Shown one piece after another: positions 35,714 through 43,639 of a stretch of 64,000 bases of DNA (its first letter is position 1; the number at the start of each line of letters is the position of its first letter). The notes under the pieces are model-generated. The model was not told where the DNA came from. It was given only the letters and a program-made list of their open reading frames with translations, and searched no databases. Source of the DNA: CAWGHZ01 sp963775315 (GTDB lineage Bacteria; Pseudomonadota; Alphaproteobacteria; MPNO01; DASWLB01); NCBI GenBank assembly GCA_963775315.1, contig CAVZIN010000004.1, positions 310,001-374,000 on the forward strand. The letters run 5' to 3'. A program made the position numbers and the translations under genes.

Positions 35714-36490
35714 TCAGCGCTGCCGCGCCGTGATCTTCTGGCCGAGGAAGCCGGTCAGGATCTCGCCGGTCAGCACATCGGATTCGATCAGCCACACCAG
35801 CGTCTGCGCCACGTCCTCGGGCGTGTTGACGCGGCGCAGCGGCGTGGTGGCGATCACCGAGCTCTTGGCCCGCTCGTAGGCCTCGTCGCCGAGAAGGCCG
35901 CGCATCCAGCGCCCGTCGATGAAGCCCGGCGCGACCGCGTTGACGCGGATGCCCTCGGGGCCGAGCTGGCGGGCGAGCGCGGTGACCAGCACGTTGATCG
36001 CGCCCTTCGAGGCCGAGTAGGCCATGCAGCTTCCGGTGCCGTCGATGGCGCCGAGGGCGGACACGATCGAGACCGCGCCTTCGCCCTGCTTGCGCATGTG
36101 GGGCAGGGCGGCGCGGATCGCCTGATAGGTGCCGATCGTGTTGACCGCGTAGATGTCGAGGAAGTCCTGCGCGCTCAACGCCTCCATGTCCTGCGACGCG
36201 ACCTTCTTGGTGCGCCCGGCCGAGCAGACGACGATATCGAGCCGGCCCCAGCGCTTGGCGGCCTCGTCGGCCATGCGGCGGCAGTCTTCGTCCTTCGAGA
36301 CGTCGGCGCGGCAGAGCATCGTGTCGACCTGGAAGGCGCGGCAGGCGGCCTCGGTCTCCTTCGCCTCGGCCTCCGACTTCGTGTAGTTGATGACGACGTT
36401 GCAGCCTTTGGAGGCCAGCAGCCGCGCGGTGGCGGCGCCCACGCCGGTCGCCGAGCCGGTGATGACAGCGGCGCGTCCCTTGACGTCCAT
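35714..36490 (-). CDS. Short-chain dehydrogenase/reductase
   Basis: 258-aa classical SDR. The cofactor loop is TGSATGVGAATA, Asn in the VCSAGRT strand region, catalytic Ser in VSALGAIDGTGS and the YxxxK pair in YSASKGAINVL. The tail PLRRVNTPEDVAQTLVWL is normal. Probably the first gene of the cluster SDR, hydratase, cupin, hydratase. Substrate unknown; a hydroxyacyl-CoA or ring diol would fit the neighbours. Confidence 0.87.
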   Translation of the reverse strand: MDVKGRAAVITGSATGVGAATARLLASKGCNVVINYTKSEAEAKETEAACRAFQVDTMLCRADVSKDEDCRRMADEAAKRWGRLDIVVCSAGRTKKVASQDMEALSAQDFLDIYAVNTIGTYQAIRAALPHMRKQGEGAVSIVSALGAIDGTGSCMAYSASKGAINVLVTALARQLGPEGIRVNAVAPGFIDGRWMRGLLGDEAYERAKSSVIATTPLRRVNTPEDVAQTLVWLIESDVLTGEILTGFLGQKITARQR

Positions 36491-36510
36491 CTGCGTTTCC
36501 CCTCCGCGGC

Positions 36511-36550
36511 GCGCGCCGTCGGGGGCGCGCCGTCGGGGGCGCGCCGTCCT
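36511..36550. repeat. 14-bp tandem repeat, about 2.7 copies
   Basis: Unit GCGCGCCGTCGGGG repeats at 36511-36524 and 36525-36538, with a partial third at 36539-36550. It lies 20 bp upstream of the SDR start, so copy number changes would alter its leader. Confidence 0.75.
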
Positions 36551-36643
36551 TGTTCGTTGCCTGCGTCATTCTACCCGAGGATCGCGCTTTGGCGAGCGGC
36601 GGATTTCGTGCCAGCCACAGCTGTGACACTTGCCCTTTCCGGC

Positions 36644-36669
36644 GGAACACGGCCCGCGGGGGGTGCGTT
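36644..36669 (+). promoter_or_regulatory. EcfG-type (general stress) promoter for SYLF gene 1
   Basis: Exact GGAAC (36644-36648), 17-bp spacer, exact CGTT (36666-36669), 37 nt ahead of the ATG. These are the -35 and -10 boxes recognised by EcfG sigma factors of alphaproteobacteria. A 10-bp palindrome CACAGCTGTG (36616-36625) lies just upstream. Confidence 0.7.
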
Positions 36670-36706
36670 GGCCGGGTATCGACAACAGCGAAAAGGAGAA
36701 AAGAGC

Positions 36707-37432
36707 ATGCGCAAGATGCTGATGCTTACGGCTGCGCCGCTCCTCGCGAGCGCGCTTGCGGCCGCCCCGGCCTTCGCCGCGGACTACCACGCCGGTGCCG
36801 CCGACATGAATACGAGCGCCTCGGCCAATGCGAACATGAACGACAATGGCCAGCTCACCGACGCGCAGCAGACGCTGCAGAATGCGGCCAACGTCGTGCA
36901 GAAGATGAAGTCCGACCCGCACATGTCCCAGATCCTGAGCAAGGCGCAGGGCGTGTTCGTGGTCCCGCACCTCTGGAAAGGCGGCTTCATCGTCGGCGGC
37001 ACCGGGGGCGAGGGCGTTCTTCTGGTGCGTCGCGACGGCAAGTGGACCAACCCGGTATTCTACGGCGTCGGGTCGGTCACGTTCGGCGCGCAGGCCGGCG
37101 GGTCCGAAGGGCCGGTCGCCTTCGTGCTGATGACGCCGAAGGCGGTGAACAGCTTCACCGGGAACAACAACTTCTCGCTCAATGCCAACGCCGGGCTGAC
37201 CATCGTCAACTACTCGGCGAAGGGCCAGGCGAGCGCGGGCAAGGGCGACGTGGTGACCTGGTCGAGCCAGGGCGGGCTCTATGCCGGCGCGACCGTGTCG
37301 GGCGCCGACGTCAATCCCGACGACAGCATGAACCAGGCGTATTACGGCAAGAAGGTCGGCCCGAAGAACATCCTGGCGGGCGACGTTCAGAACCACCGCC
37401 AGAACCCGCTCGAGTCCGAGCTTCCGGGGTAA
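36707..37432 (+). CDS. SYLF (YSC84) domain lipid-binding protein, exported
   Basis: 241 aa. A Sec signal peptide (MRKMLMLTAAPLLASALAAA, cleaved after AFA) precedes an Asn/Ala-rich spacer and a SYLF domain: helix with NAANVVQKMKSDP, then AQGVFVVPHLWKGGFIVGGTGGEGVLLVRRDG and TFGAQAGGSEG. Members bind acidic lipids; in bacteria the role is poorly known. The EcfG-type promoter in front indicates stress induction. Ribosome site AAGGAG. Next to a second, shorter relative. Confidence 0.88.
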   Translation: MRKMLMLTAAPLLASALAAAPAFAADYHAGAADMNTSASANANMNDNGQLTDAQQTLQNAANVVQKMKSDPHMSQILSKAQGVFVVPHLWKGGFIVGGTGGEGVLLVRRDGKWTNPVFYGVGSVTFGAQAGGSEGPVAFVLMTPKAVNSFTGNNNFSLNANAGLTIVNYSAKGQASAGKGDVVTWSSQGGLYAGATVSGADVNPDDSMNQAYYGKKVGPKNILAGDVQNHRQNPLESELPG

Positions 37433-37524
37433 CAGACCCTCGCAGCCGTCAGGGTGGACGGATGGCGGCGGCCCCTCGGGGCCGCCGCTTCCGCGTGGGG
37501 AGGCCGTGGCCGATCGACCCATCC

Positions 37525-37549
37525 GGAACCGTCCGCCGTCGCTTCCGTT
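37525..37549 (+). promoter_or_regulatory. EcfG-type (general stress) promoter for SYLF-like gene 2
   Basis: Exact GGAAC (37525-37529), 16-bp spacer, exact CGTT (37546-37549), 33 nt ahead of the ATG at 37583. It is the second such promoter within 1 kb, at the same distance from its gene as the first. Confidence 0.7.
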
Positions 37550-37582
37550 GCCAGGACAAAGCCCCCATCAGGGAGATCCACC

Positions 37583-38260
37583 ATGCGTACCATGCTGATC
37601 GCGGCCGCCTCGCTCGCGCTCGCCGGCGGATGGGCCGCGGGCGCGCCCGCCAATGCCGAGATCGTCCATACCGTCTACGGGCCGCGCCCCGTCGTCAGCT
37701 TCGGCCATGGCGTTTCCGCCCAGCAGCATCTGGTGCTGCGCGCGGCCGCGCTGGTCCGCGAGCTCAAGGCCGACACGTCGCTCGGCCCCGCCGTGCGCCT
37801 CGCCCGCGGGGTGGTCGTGGTCCCGGGCGCCGCGCCGGGGGCGCCGCCGACCGCCGGGGCGGACAGCGTTGCGCTCGCCCGGAATGGCGGCGCGGCCTGG
37901 ACCGGCCCCGCCTTCTATGACTCCGAGGGCGTACGGGGGCCGATGGTGCTGGTGCTGCTGACCGACCGCGCGCTCGCGCGCTTCGCCGCCGACGGCGGGG
38001 TGACGCTGGGGCACGGCTCTGGCCTCCGCATCGTCGACGCGCGGGATGCGCGCCGTCACGGCATTGCCGGTGCTGACGCGATCCTCTGGACCCAGCCGGA
38101 CCAGCCGGCGGGGCCGCACAGCCTCGCCCACGCACGCTTCGTCGCCAGCGCGCCGGACAGCGATGCCTATTACGACCAGTCCGTCGCCCCGCGCGAGGTG
38201 CTGGGCGACCGGGCGCCCAACCCGCACGCCGAAGAACTCTGGCACGCGCTGGAGGGCTGA
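37583..38260 (+). CDS. SYLF-like exported protein, divergent paralog
   Basis: 225 aa with a signal peptide (MRTMLIAAASLALAGGWAAG, cleaved near ANA). The fold seems to follow the upstream SYLF protein: LVLRAAALVRELKADTSLGPAVRLARGVVVVPGA aligns with its NAANVVQKMKSDPHMSQILSKAQGVFVVP, and the GPMVLVLLTDRALARF strand with GPVAFVLMTPKAVNSF. The glycine-rich core is eroded, so it may be a degenerate SYLF domain. Own EcfG-type promoter. Confidence 0.72.
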   Translation: MRTMLIAAASLALAGGWAAGAPANAEIVHTVYGPRPVVSFGHGVSAQQHLVLRAAALVRELKADTSLGPAVRLARGVVVVPGAAPGAPPTAGADSVALARNGGAAWTGPAFYDSEGVRGPMVLVLLTDRALARFAADGGVTLGHGSGLRIVDARDARRHGIAGADAILWTQPDQPAGPHSLAHARFVASAPDSDAYYDQSVAPREVLGDRAPNPHAEELWHALEG

Positions 38261-38278
38261 CCCGCCGGGTGGCGCCCG

Positions 38279-38611
38279 TTACAGGCTGAGAAGTGGTGCG
38301 AGCCGGGCATCAATCTCGTCCAGAACGGACGGCGGTGCATGTCCCACCACCTCTAACCCGCGGGCTTCCCGGTCGACACTGCGCAGGTGATCAACGAGCA
38401 CTACCCCGCTCACGGAGAGACCATCGGGAAGACGTACTTCCATCGGCCAGCCGCGTTCGCGGCTGGTGATCGGGCAGACGAGCGCGAGGCGCGAGCGCTG
38501 ATGATAACTCGCTGTCGTGAGAACGATAGCTGGCCTGTGCCCCGCTTGTTCCGTTCCGGCGTGGCGCGAAAAGCGCAGCCAGACGAGGCTGCCGCGCTCC
38601 GGCACGGCCAT
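38279..38611 (-). CDS. mazF: MazF/PemK-type endoribonuclease toxin
   Basis: 110 aa. MazF-fold motifs: GSLVWLRF, GHRPAIVL with the catalytic Arg, LVCPITSRERGWPMEV with the catalytic Thr/Ser region, and VVLVDHLRSVD. It would cleave mRNA when freed from its antitoxin. The start overlaps the last base of the antitoxin stop (38611), a standard coupled layout. Confidence 0.92.
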   Translation of the reverse strand: MAVPERGSLVWLRFSRHAGTEQAGHRPAIVLTTASYHQRSRLALVCPITSRERGWPMEVRLPDGLSVSGVVLVDHLRSVDREARGLEVVGHAPPSVLDEIDARLAPLLSL

Positions 38612-38856
38612 CAGAGAATCTCGCTGCCGAGCGGGCCGTCATCCTCCAGCCCATGCTCCCGATCAGGCGACATTCCCGCGAGAAGCTCGTCGAGGGTGAA
38701 GCGGCGCCGCGACCTCGTGATCACAATCCGCCCGTCCTCCTTCGCCTCGATGTCGACGCGGGTGCCTTCGGTCAGGCCCGCACGGGCGGCAACGTCGCGC
38801 GGGACTCGCACGCCGAGGCTGTTGCCCCATTTGGAAACCTGAACCCGAGTGGCCAT
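38611..38856 (-). CDS. mazE: MazE-type antitoxin (AbrB/SpoVT DNA-binding)
   Basis: 81 aa. N-terminal swapped-hairpin DNA-binding domain VSKWGNSLGVRVPRDVAARAGLTEG; acidic C-terminal tail (SPDREHGLEDDGPLGSEIL) that would block MazF. Placed first in the operon, as usual. Likely autoregulates through the AT-rich palindrome upstream. Confidence 0.92.
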   Translation of the reverse strand: MATRVQVSKWGNSLGVRVPRDVAARAGLTEGTRVDIEAKEDGRIVITRSRRRFTLDELLAGMSPDREHGLEDDGPLGSEIL

Positions 38857-38901
38857 GGCCGTCGCTCCCGTATATGGGCGAGCATTGGTTTGTACGGTAT
38901 T

Positions 38902-38920
38902 GTATATCTAATGAATATAC
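38902..38920 (-). promoter_or_regulatory. Palindromic operator candidate of mazEF
   Basis: GTATAT (38902-38907) and ATATAC (38915-38920) form an inverted repeat with a 7-base spacer in a locally AT-rich stretch 46 bp upstream of mazE. A -10-like TATACAAT overlaps it on the minus strand, as expected for autorepression by MazE. Confidence 0.5.
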
Positions 38921-38976
38921 GATCTGCCCGAGACAATTCCAGCGACCGCTGCATTTGCCTCTCAAGGGGCGCGGCG

Positions 38977-39004
38977 TTGCGCGCTGCGGCCCCTGTGATA
39001 TTGT
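38977..39004 (+). promoter_or_regulatory. Candidate promoter for boxCB
   Basis: TTGCGC (38977-38982), 16-bp spacer, TATTGT (38999-39004), 34 nt before boxC. The -10 box is embedded in the palindrome at 39000-39019. Confidence 0.35.
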
Positions 39005-39019
39005 TGGCGCGTCAACAAT
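39000..39019 (+). promoter_or_regulatory. Operator-like palindrome before boxC
   Basis: ATTGTTG (39000-39006) and CAACAAT (39013-39019) are a perfect 7-bp inverted repeat separated by 6 bases, overlapping the putative -10 region and ending 18 bp before the start codon. The shape suits a repressor of the MarR or similar class. No regulator gene is adjacent. Confidence 0.5.
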
Positions 39020-39037
39020 CTTGCGGATCGGGATCTC

Positions 39038-40735
39038 ATGGCGGCGGATGAGGCAACCGGCGGCGCGGCAACGTCCGAGCGCAAGCGCGTCGATTTCGCG
39101 ACCTCGCCCGAACGCTACCGGCACTGGAAGCTCTCCATCGACGGAAGGGTGGCGAGGCTGGCGATGGACGTGGACGAGCAGGCGACGCTCGCGCCCGGCT
39201 ACACGCTGAAGCTCAACTCCTACGATCTCGGCGTCGACATCGAGCTTGCCGACGCGGTGCAGCGGCTGCGCTTCGAGCATCCGGAGGTCGGCGCGGTCGT
39301 CATCACCTCGGGCAAGGACCGGGTGTTCTGCGCCGGCGCCAACATCCAGATGCTCGGCCTCTCGACGCACGGCCACAAGGTCAATTTCTGCAAGTTCACC
39401 AACGAAACCCGCCTCGCCATCGAGGACGCCTCCGGCTTCTCGGGCCAGGCCTATCTCTGCGCGGTGAACGGCGCCTGCGCCGGGGGCGGGTACGAGCTGG
39501 CGCTCGCCGCCGAGAAGATTCTGCTGATGGACGACGGTTCGTCGACCGTCTCGCTGCCCGAGCTTCCGCTGCTCGCCGTGCTGCCGGGCACCGGCGGGCT
39601 CACGCGTCTCGTCGACAAGCGCAAGGTGCGGCGCGACCGGGCCGATTATTTCTGCACCCTGACCGAAGGCATCCGCGGCGCCCGGGCGCGCGAGTGGGGG
39701 CTGATCGACGGGCTGGTGCCGCGCTCGAAGTTCGACGAGACGGTGCGCGCCGAGGCCGAGGCGCTGGCGGCCGTTTCCGACCGGCCGGCCGACGCGAAGG
39801 GTATCGCGCTCACCCCGCTTGTCCGCGACATCGCGGGCGACCGGCTCGCCTATGGCCACCTGGCGGTCGAGCTCGACCGGGCCGCGGGGCTCGCGCGGTT
39901 CACGGTCCGCGCGCCCGACGCCGACGCGCCCAAGGATGCCGCCGCGATCCACGCCCAGGGGGCCGACTTCTGGCCGCTCGCCGTCGCCCGCCAGCTCGAC
40001 GACGCGATGTTGCATCTCCGCCTCAACGAACCCGAGATCGGCTCCTGGGTGTTCCGTACCGAGGGCGACGCGGCGCGCGTGCTCGCCCATGACGCGCTGC
40101 TCGCCGCGAACGCCGAGGACTGGCTCGCGCGCGAGATCACGCTCAATTTCAAGCGCACGCTCAAGCGGCTCGACCTCTCCGCGCGGTCGATCTTCGCGCT
40201 GATCGAGCCCGGAAGCTGCTTCGCCGGCACGCTGGCGGAACTCGCCTTCGCCGCCGACCGCTCCTATATGCTGGACGGAAGCTTCGAGGGCTCCAACCTG
40301 CCGGCGGCGACGCTGCGCCTGTCCGCGATGAATTTCGGGCCGCTTCCCATGTCGAACGGGCTCACCCGGCTGGAAAGCCGGTTTCTCGCCGATCCCGACC
40401 ACGTCGCCCGGCTCAAGTCCGAGATCGCTGCCGAGATCGACGCGGCGCGGGCCGAGGAACTCGGCCTCGTCACCTTCGCCCCCGACGACATCGACTGGGA
40501 GGACGAGGTGCGCATCGCGCTGGAGGAGCGCGCGTCGTTCTCGCCGGATGCGCTGACCGGGCTCGAGGCGTCGCTCCGCTGGGCCGGGCCGGAGACGATG
40601 GAGACCAAGATATTCGCGCGGCTCAGCGCGTGGCAGAACTGGATTTTCCAGCGGCCCAACGCGATCGGCGCCGAGGGCGCCCTCAAGCTCTACGGCACCG
40701 GCCGCAAGGCGCAGTTCGACCGAAAGAGGGTCTGA
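39038..40735 (+). CDS. boxC: 2,3-epoxybenzoyl-CoA dihydrolase (BoxC)
   Basis: 565 aa, a double crotonase-type protein of the size expected for BoxC, which opens 2,3-epoxybenzoyl-CoA and releases formate in the aerobic benzoyl-CoA pathway. Visible: DFATSPERYRHWKLSIDG start, LKLNSYDLGVDIELADAVQRLRFEHPE, oxyanion motif GKDRVFCAGANIQMLGLSTH, and NGACAGGGYELALAAE in the first half; the second half has a divergent crotonase domain (EPGSCFAGTLAELAFAADRSYML). It lies 1 bp ahead of boxB, confirming the assignment. Confidence 0.95.
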   Translation: MAADEATGGAATSERKRVDFATSPERYRHWKLSIDGRVARLAMDVDEQATLAPGYTLKLNSYDLGVDIELADAVQRLRFEHPEVGAVVITSGKDRVFCAGANIQMLGLSTHGHKVNFCKFTNETRLAIEDASGFSGQAYLCAVNGACAGGGYELALAAEKILLMDDGSSTVSLPELPLLAVLPGTGGLTRLVDKRKVRRDRADYFCTLTEGIRGARAREWGLIDGLVPRSKFDETVRAEAEALAAVSDRPADAKGIALTPLVRDIAGDRLAYGHLAVELDRAAGLARFTVRAPDADAPKDAAAIHAQGADFWPLAVARQLDDAMLHLRLNEPEIGSWVFRTEGDAARVLAHDALLAANAEDWLAREITLNFKRTLKRLDLSARSIFALIEPGSCFAGTLAELAFAADRSYMLDGSFEGSNLPAATLRLSAMNFGPLPMSNGLTRLESRFLADPDHVARLKSEIAAEIDAARAEELGLVTFAPDDIDWEDEVRIALEERASFSPDALTGLEASLRWAGPETMETKIFARLSAWQNWIFQRPNAIGAEGALKLYGTGRKAQFDRKRV

Positions 40736-40736
40736 C

Positions 40737-42173
40737 ATGAGCATCGACTACAACGAACGCATCCCGAACAACGTCGACCTCGCCGAAAATCGCCGGCTTC
40801 AGCGCGCGCTGGAGGCGTGGCAGCCGAACTACATGAAGTGGTGGCGCGACATGGGGCCGGACGGGTCGTCCGACTACCAGGTGTATCTGCGCACCGCGAT
40901 CAGCGTGGAGGCGAACGGCTGGGCCAATTTCGGCTACGTGAAGATGCCGGAGTACCGCTGGGGCATCTTCCTCGCCCAGCCCGTCGAGGGGCGCACCATC
41001 CCGTTCGGCGACCACAAGGGCGAGCCCGCGTGGCAGGAGGTGCCGGGCGAGTACCGCGCGACGCTCCGCCGGCTGGTCGTCACCCAGGGCGACACCGAGC
41101 CCGCCTCGGTCGAGCAGCAGCGCCAACTCGGCCTCACCTGCCCGTCGCTCTACGACCTCCGCAACCTGTTCCAGGTGAATGTGGAGGAGGGGCGCCACCT
41201 GTGGGCCATGGTCTACCTGCTGCACGCCCATTTCGGGCGCGACGGCCGCGACGAGGCCGAGGCGATGCTCGAGCGCCATTCGGGCGACCCGGACAAGCCG
41301 CGCATCCTCGGCGCCTTCAACGAGCTGACGCCCGACTGGCTCTCGTTCTACATGTTCACCTACTTCACCGACCGCGACGGTAAGTACCAGCTCGCCTCGC
41401 TCGCCGAATCGGGGTTCGATCCGCTGGCGCGCACCTGCCAGTTCATGCTGACAGAGGAGGCGCACCACATGTTCGTGGGCGAATCCGGCATCATGCGTAT
41501 CGCCCAGCGCACCTGCGAGGTGATGAACGAGCTGAAGACCGACGATCCGGCCAAGGTGCGCGCCGCGGGCGCGATCGACCTCGCCACGCTGCAGCGCTAT
41601 ATCAACTTCCACTTCTCGGTGTCGCTCGATCTGTTCGGGCAGGAGCTTTCGACCAACGCCGCGAACTACTACACGACGGGGCTCAAGGGCCGCTATCACG
41701 AGACGAAGATCGACGACGATCACAGGCTCGCCGAGGCGACCTGGCCGGTCCATGCGCTGAAGGGCGAGAAGATCGTGGTCGAGGACCAGCCCGCGCTGGT
41801 CGCGATCAACGAGCGGCTGCGCCAGGACTATATCGAGGACTGCGCGCGCGGCCTCGCCCGCTGGAACAAGGTGATCCGTGCCGCCGGCATCGACCGCACG
41901 CTGCATTTGCCGCACCGCGCCTTCAACCGGCGCATCGGGCTGTTCGCCAACGTCCAGCCGGACATCCGCATCTCGCCGACCGGCCACGTCGTCACCGAGG
42001 CGGAATGGACTCGCCGCGCGGCCGAATGGCTGCCGACCGAGTCCGACCACGAGTTCGTCGGCACGCTGATGCACCGCGTGATCGAGCCTGGCAAGATCGC
42101 CGGCTGGATCGCCCCACCGGCGCGCGGCATCAACGGCAATACGTTCGACTTCGAATACGTGAAGTTCCACTGA
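40737..42173 (+). CDS. boxB: Benzoyl-CoA 2,3-epoxidase, oxygenase subunit BoxB
   Basis: 478-aa di-iron oxygenase that epoxidises benzoyl-CoA with electrons from the reductase BoxA. Family opening NVDLAENRRLQRALEAWQPNY, and di-iron ligand motifs NVEEGRHLWAM and LTEEAHHMFVGESG (each E-x2-H) plus the earlier Glu in ISVEANGWANFGY. The C-terminus GINGNTFDFEYVKF is typical. Only one base separates it from boxC. boxA is not in the window. Confidence 0.95.
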   Translation: MSIDYNERIPNNVDLAENRRLQRALEAWQPNYMKWWRDMGPDGSSDYQVYLRTAISVEANGWANFGYVKMPEYRWGIFLAQPVEGRTIPFGDHKGEPAWQEVPGEYRATLRRLVVTQGDTEPASVEQQRQLGLTCPSLYDLRNLFQVNVEEGRHLWAMVYLLHAHFGRDGRDEAEAMLERHSGDPDKPRILGAFNELTPDWLSFYMFTYFTDRDGKYQLASLAESGFDPLARTCQFMLTEEAHHMFVGESGIMRIAQRTCEVMNELKTDDPAKVRAAGAIDLATLQRYINFHFSVSLDLFGQELSTNAANYYTTGLKGRYHETKIDDDHRLAEATWPVHALKGEKIVVEDQPALVAINERLRQDYIEDCARGLARWNKVIRAAGIDRTLHLPHRAFNRRIGLFANVQPDIRISPTGHVVTEAEWTRRAAEWLPTESDHEFVGTLMHRVIEPGKIAGWIAPPARGINGNTFDFEYVKFH

Positions 42174-42190
42174 GCGTCACCGCAAGCCCA

Positions 42191-42232
42191 ATTGTCATCC
42201 CGGCCAAGCCGCGCGCCGTCCGGGGTGACAAT
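42191..42232. repeat. Dispersed repeat, short form (copy C)
   Basis: ATTGTCATCCCGG (42191-42203) and CCGGGGTGACAAT (42220-42232) form a 13-bp stem with one G-T type mismatch. The ends match the termini of the long copies at 16495 and 33150; the centre is deleted. It lies 18 bp after boxB and may terminate boxCB. Confidence 0.7.
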
Positions 42233-42282
42233 TCTTGTGTTCTGGGCAATCCTCGCGTGACGGAATCGCGTGCGAGGGGGCC

Positions 42283-43623
42283 ATGGCGGCGGGACAGAAG
42301 CCACTCAACGAACTGACCGCGACCGAGGCGGCGGCGAAGATCGCCAAGAGCGAGATTACCTCGGTCGCGCTGGTCGAAGCCTGCCTCGACCGCATCGCCG
42401 AACGCGACGCGGCGCTCAACCATCCCTGGGCCTTCGTCGATCGCGAGATCGCGCTCGCCCAGGCGCGCGAGCGCGACACGGGGCCGGCGAAGGGCCCGCT
42501 GCACGGCGTGCCGGTCGGGGTGAAGGACGTGATCGACACGTTCGACATGCCGACCGAGTACGGCTCGGCGCAGCACAAGGGGCACCGGCCGGAGAAGGAC
42601 TCGGCGACGGTCGCCGCGGCGCGCGCGGCCGGCGCGGTGATCCTCGGCAAGACGGCGACGACCGAGTTCGCCAGCCCGTGGCAGTGCGGCGTGCGCAATC
42701 CGCACGATCCGGAGCGCACGCCCGGCGTCTCGTCCTCGGGCTCGGCCGCGGCGGTCGCCGACGTACAGGTGCCGCTCGCCTACGGCACCCAGACCGGCGG
42801 CTCGACCATCTGCCCCGCATCCTATTGCGGCATCTACGGCTTCAAGGCGTCGCTCGACGGGCTCGACCGCGCCGGCATCCGGCATGTGAAGCTCGGCATC
42901 GACACGCTCGGCCTGTTCGCCCGCTCGCTCGACGACCTCGTGCTGTTCCGCGCCGGGCTCACAGGCGAGAAATTCTCCCCGCTGGCGGGCGCGTTCGCGG
43001 GCCGGCTCCGCATCGCCGTCTGCCGCACGCCGCAATGGAAGGACGCCTCGCCCGAGACGATGGCGGCGCTCGAGACGGCGGCGAAGAAGCTGGGCGCGGC
43101 CGGCGCGGCGGTCGCCGAGCTCGATCTGCCGCACGGGTTCGACGAGGTGATGGGCGCGTTCCGCACCCTCACCACCACGGAGAACCACAGGACGCTGCTC
43201 GACGAGATCAACCGCGGCGAGGCGACGCTCAACCCGTGGATCCGCGAGGGGCTGGCCGCCGCGCGCCAGACCGGCGCGACCGACTACGAGTTCGCCAAGA
43301 TGGGCGCCGGGTTCTATCGCCGCCGCTACGCCGCCGCGTTCGAGAATTGCGACGCGATCCTCACCCCGTCGGCCCAGGGCGAGGCGCCGAAGGGCCTCAC
43401 CGGCGTTTCGATGGGCGCGTTCAACAGCTTCTGGACCTGGATGTACGGGCCCTGCGTCAACCTGCCTGCCTTCACCGGGCCCAACGGCATGCCGGTCGGC
43501 ATCCAGCTCGTCGCGCGCGAGGGCGACGACGCCCGTCTCCTCGCCGTCGCCAGCGCGGTGGAGCGCGCGCTCGGCACCGAGGGCGCGCCGGTCGCACTCG
43601 CCGGCACGGTTAAGACGGCGTAA
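42283..43623 (+). CDS. Amidase signature family enzyme
   Basis: 446-aa hydrolase with a Ser-cisSer-Lys triad: Lys in GVPVGVKDVID, cis-Ser in GVSSSGSAAAVA and the nucleophile Ser in GTQTGGSTICPASYCG. It would release ammonia or an amine from an amide; substrate unknown, though the place after boxCB suggests an aromatic amide. Start at 42283 follows GAGGGGG; the in-frame start at 42235 has no ribosome site. Confidence 0.88.
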   Translation: MAAGQKPLNELTATEAAAKIAKSEITSVALVEACLDRIAERDAALNHPWAFVDREIALAQARERDTGPAKGPLHGVPVGVKDVIDTFDMPTEYGSAQHKGHRPEKDSATVAAARAAGAVILGKTATTEFASPWQCGVRNPHDPERTPGVSSSGSAAAVADVQVPLAYGTQTGGSTICPASYCGIYGFKASLDGLDRAGIRHVKLGIDTLGLFARSLDDLVLFRAGLTGEKFSPLAGAFAGRLRIAVCRTPQWKDASPETMAALETAAKKLGAAGAAVAELDLPHGFDEVMGAFRTLTTTENHRTLLDEINRGEATLNPWIREGLAAARQTGATDYEFAKMGAGFYRRRYAAAFENCDAILTPSAQGEAPKGLTGVSMGAFNSFWTWMYGPCVNLPAFTGPNGMPVGIQLVAREGDDARLLAVASAVERALGTEGAPVALAGTVKTA

Positions 43624-43639
43624 ACCCGAGCGTGCTTCC

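Noticed and set aside
38663..40744. A 693-aa reading frame antisense to boxC whose end resembles MazE
   Set aside because: The resemblance comes from overlap with the mazE region in another frame; boxC is unambiguous on the opposite strand.
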